From contig CAJUFP010000174.1 of the NCBI GenBank assembly GCA_910585645.1, forward strand, positions 1 through 6,815: DNA of 6,815 nt. The letters run 5' to 3'. Positions 5,912 through 6,815 of the stretch are shown piece by piece. The stretch's first letter is position 1. Each line of letters begins with the position of its first letter. The stretch comes from an uncultured Hungatella sp. (GTDB taxonomy: Bacteria > Bacillota > Clostridia > Lachnospirales > Lachnospiraceae). Below the pieces are notes generated by a model that saw only the letters and a program-made list of their open reading frames with translations, did not search any database and was not told the origin of the DNA. The position numbers and the translations under genes were made by a program.

Positions 5912-6651
5912 CTTGTGTCCCTCTCTGCTTTTTTCTCACTGTCCCCATAAATCCCTGCCGCCTTCTCCCCCAGCTGATACACACAGCTGCCAAAGAGAAA
6001 CCGTTTATATCTTCTGTGGGTCAACCCTGCCTGCCTCATCATGTCCATCAGCTGTGACAGATTCGCGAACGCTTTTGCGGACTGGTTCAGCCACTGATAC
6101 TCTCCCCTTTTTGTCATTCCCCCTCCCAAGACGGGCATAAGCCACGCAAAGTACAGGGAAAATGCCCTCCGCACCCAGATCGGTTCCGGGTAGTGGGCAT
6201 CCATAACACAGACGATCCCCCCTGTCTTTGTCACCCGGACCATCTCCCTCAAAACCCGGCTCCAGTCCGGCGTGTTCCGCAGCCCGAAAGAGATCACCGC
6301 CGCGTCAAAGGTCTCCTCCTTCCAGGGAAGAGCCATGGCGTCGGCCCGCGCCAGGCAGTACCGCCTCTCTCCGGGAAGTTTTGACAGCTTTCGCTCCGCC
6401 TCCAAAAGCATGTTTGGGGAAAAATCGGCGGCTGTTACCTGAAAGGATCTCCCCTGCCGCAAAAACATCTGGGCAATATCCCCGGTCCCGCAGCACAAGT
6501 CCAGAATATGGCTGTCCTCCGGTATCATGGACGAGAGGGCGCGGACCATGCGCCCCTTCCACCTCCGATGCATCCCCATGCTGATGACCGCGTTGGAACG
6601 GTCGTAACGGGGCGCTATGGACTGGAATATGCGATAAATGTCTGGTTCCAT
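5908..6651 (-). CDS. ubiE: Demethylmenaquinone methyltransferase (UbiE/MenG family)
   Basis: This 247-residue class I SAM-dependent methyltransferase performs the last step of menaquinone synthesis, C-methylation of demethylmenaquinone. The N-terminal family signature YDRSNAVISMGMHRRWK covers 16-32. The SAM-binding glycine motif is LDLCCGTGDIA (50-60), followed by the acidic turn AADFSPNML (75-82). FGLRNTPDWSRVLREMVRV (122-140) and KTGG are highly typical of UbiE/MenG. GEYQWLNQSAKAF (183-195) matches the C-terminal substrate-side signature. Length is slightly above B. subtilis MenG because of a charged tail (GDSEKKAERDTR). AGGAG (6662-6666) lies 10 bases before the ATG. It is the first gene of a two-gene operon with the polyprenyl synthase. 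No menB, menA or other ring-forming gene is in the window. An alternative quinone-like substrate cannot be excluded. Confidence 0.95.
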   Translation of the reverse strand: MEPDIYRIFQSIAPRYDRSNAVISMGMHRRWKGRMVRALSSMIPEDSHILDLCCGTGDIAQMFLRQGRSFQVTAADFSPNMLLEAERKLSKLPGERRYCLARADAMALPWKEETFDAAVISFGLRNTPDWSRVLREMVRVTKTGGIVCVMDAHYPEPIWVRRAFSLYFAWLMPVLGGGMTKRGEYQWLNQSAKAFANLSQLMDMMRQAGLTHRRYKRFLFGSCVYQLGEKAAGIYGDSEKKAERDTR

Positions 6652-6701
6652 GAAGTTTCAGCTCCTAACCCGGATAAACCGGAATTTTCAGTTGGTTATT
6701 A
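6652..6701 (-). promoter_or_regulatory. Leader of the ubiE operon
   Basis: This short region joins the right repeat to the ubiE start and contains the AGGAG ribosome binding site. I find no convincing -35/-10 pair here. The best AT-rich candidate, TAATAA, straddles the repeat edge and lacks a good -35. The operon promoter may therefore be inside the repeat or beyond the window. Confidence 0.4.
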
Positions 6702-6815
6702 TTGAGTGAGCAAATAGGGCGAGGGTGTCGTGGTGCCAGGGAGGGAAGGCAGGCTGTGTGCCGTCCGGGTTCAGATATGCCAAACATTCCGATGAGCCCT
6801 TAAAGCGGGAACCAG
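6702..6815 (-). repeat. Right copy of the window-terminal inverted repeat
   Basis: This is the inverted partner of bases 7-118. Its core (6726-6815) matches at 85 of 90 positions and runs to the last base of the window, so the outer limit is not visible. The shared inner edge is TTGAGTGAG (6702-6710). It lies directly upstream of the ubiE leader, oriented so that the reading direction of ubiE starts from the outer end. In the plus direction it includes the G-rich run GGGAGGGAAGGCAGG. No gene in this copy can be supported. Confidence 0.9.

Noticed and set aside
5577..6140. A 187-codon open frame on the plus strand spanning the synthase-methyltransferase junction
   Set aside because: The product is Ser/Pro-rich with no motif and crosses two well-supported minus-strand genes, so it is a shadow.
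1..6815. Composite transposon or integrative element bounded by the terminal repeats
   Set aside because: All seven genes are housekeeping-type or toxin-antitoxin genes and none encodes a transposase, integrase or resolvase. Target duplications cannot be seen because the right repeat reaches the window end.
1..6815. CRISPR array, tRNA or rRNA genes
   Set aside because: I found no evenly spaced direct repeats and no cloverleaf or rRNA-like segments on either strand.

Overview
The window reads as chromosomal DNA from an anaerobic, moderately GC-rich Firmicute, most likely a gut clostridium of the Lachnospiraceae type. The clues are a strict-anaerobe style flavodiiron protein, a phospho-beta-glucosidase, strong GGAGG-type ribosome binding sites, TTGACA/TATAAT-type promoters with 17-base spacers, and a YafQ/DinJ toxin-antitoxin pair. 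The taxonomic placement is inference; no RNA gene or species-diagnostic marker is present.

Layout, left to right. Bases 7-118 carry one copy of a repeat whose second, inverted copy forms the other end of the window (6702-6815). The minus-strand flavodiiron protein gene (115-1293) ends inside the left copy. A divergent control region (1294-1556) holds a good promoter for each direction and a long imperfect dyad. The plus-strand GH1 6-phospho-beta-glucosidase gene (1557-3026) follows, then a hairpin (3058-3095), then a plus-strand metallo-beta-lactamase-fold hydrolase gene (3135-4187). A strong bidirectional terminator hairpin (4195-4242) separates it from a convergent, AT-rich minus-strand toxin-antitoxin operon (4265-4815) with its own promoter and dyad (4841-4869). 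The right part is a minus-strand two-gene operon: a UbiE/MenG methyltransferase (5908-6651) and a long-chain trans-polyprenyl diphosphate synthase (4916-5911), overlapping by 4 bases.

How the genes work together. The flavodiiron protein would remove oxygen or nitric oxide. The GH1 enzyme would split phosphorylated beta-glucosides brought in by a PTS that is not encoded here. The methyltransferase and polyprenyl synthase would supply two steps of (demethyl)menaquinone synthesis: the prenyl tail and the ring methylation. The toxin-antitoxin pair is a self-contained addiction or stress module with a base composition unlike its neighbours, so it was probably acquired separately. The metallo-hydrolase has no assigned substrate.

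The most unusual structural feature is the pair of roughly 112-base inverted repeats at the two ends (85 of 90 aligned bases identical in the core), with no transposase or recombinase between them. I see no convincing new multi-gene system. The best leads are the repeat family, the transferred toxin-antitoxin island and the dyad in the divergent promoter region.
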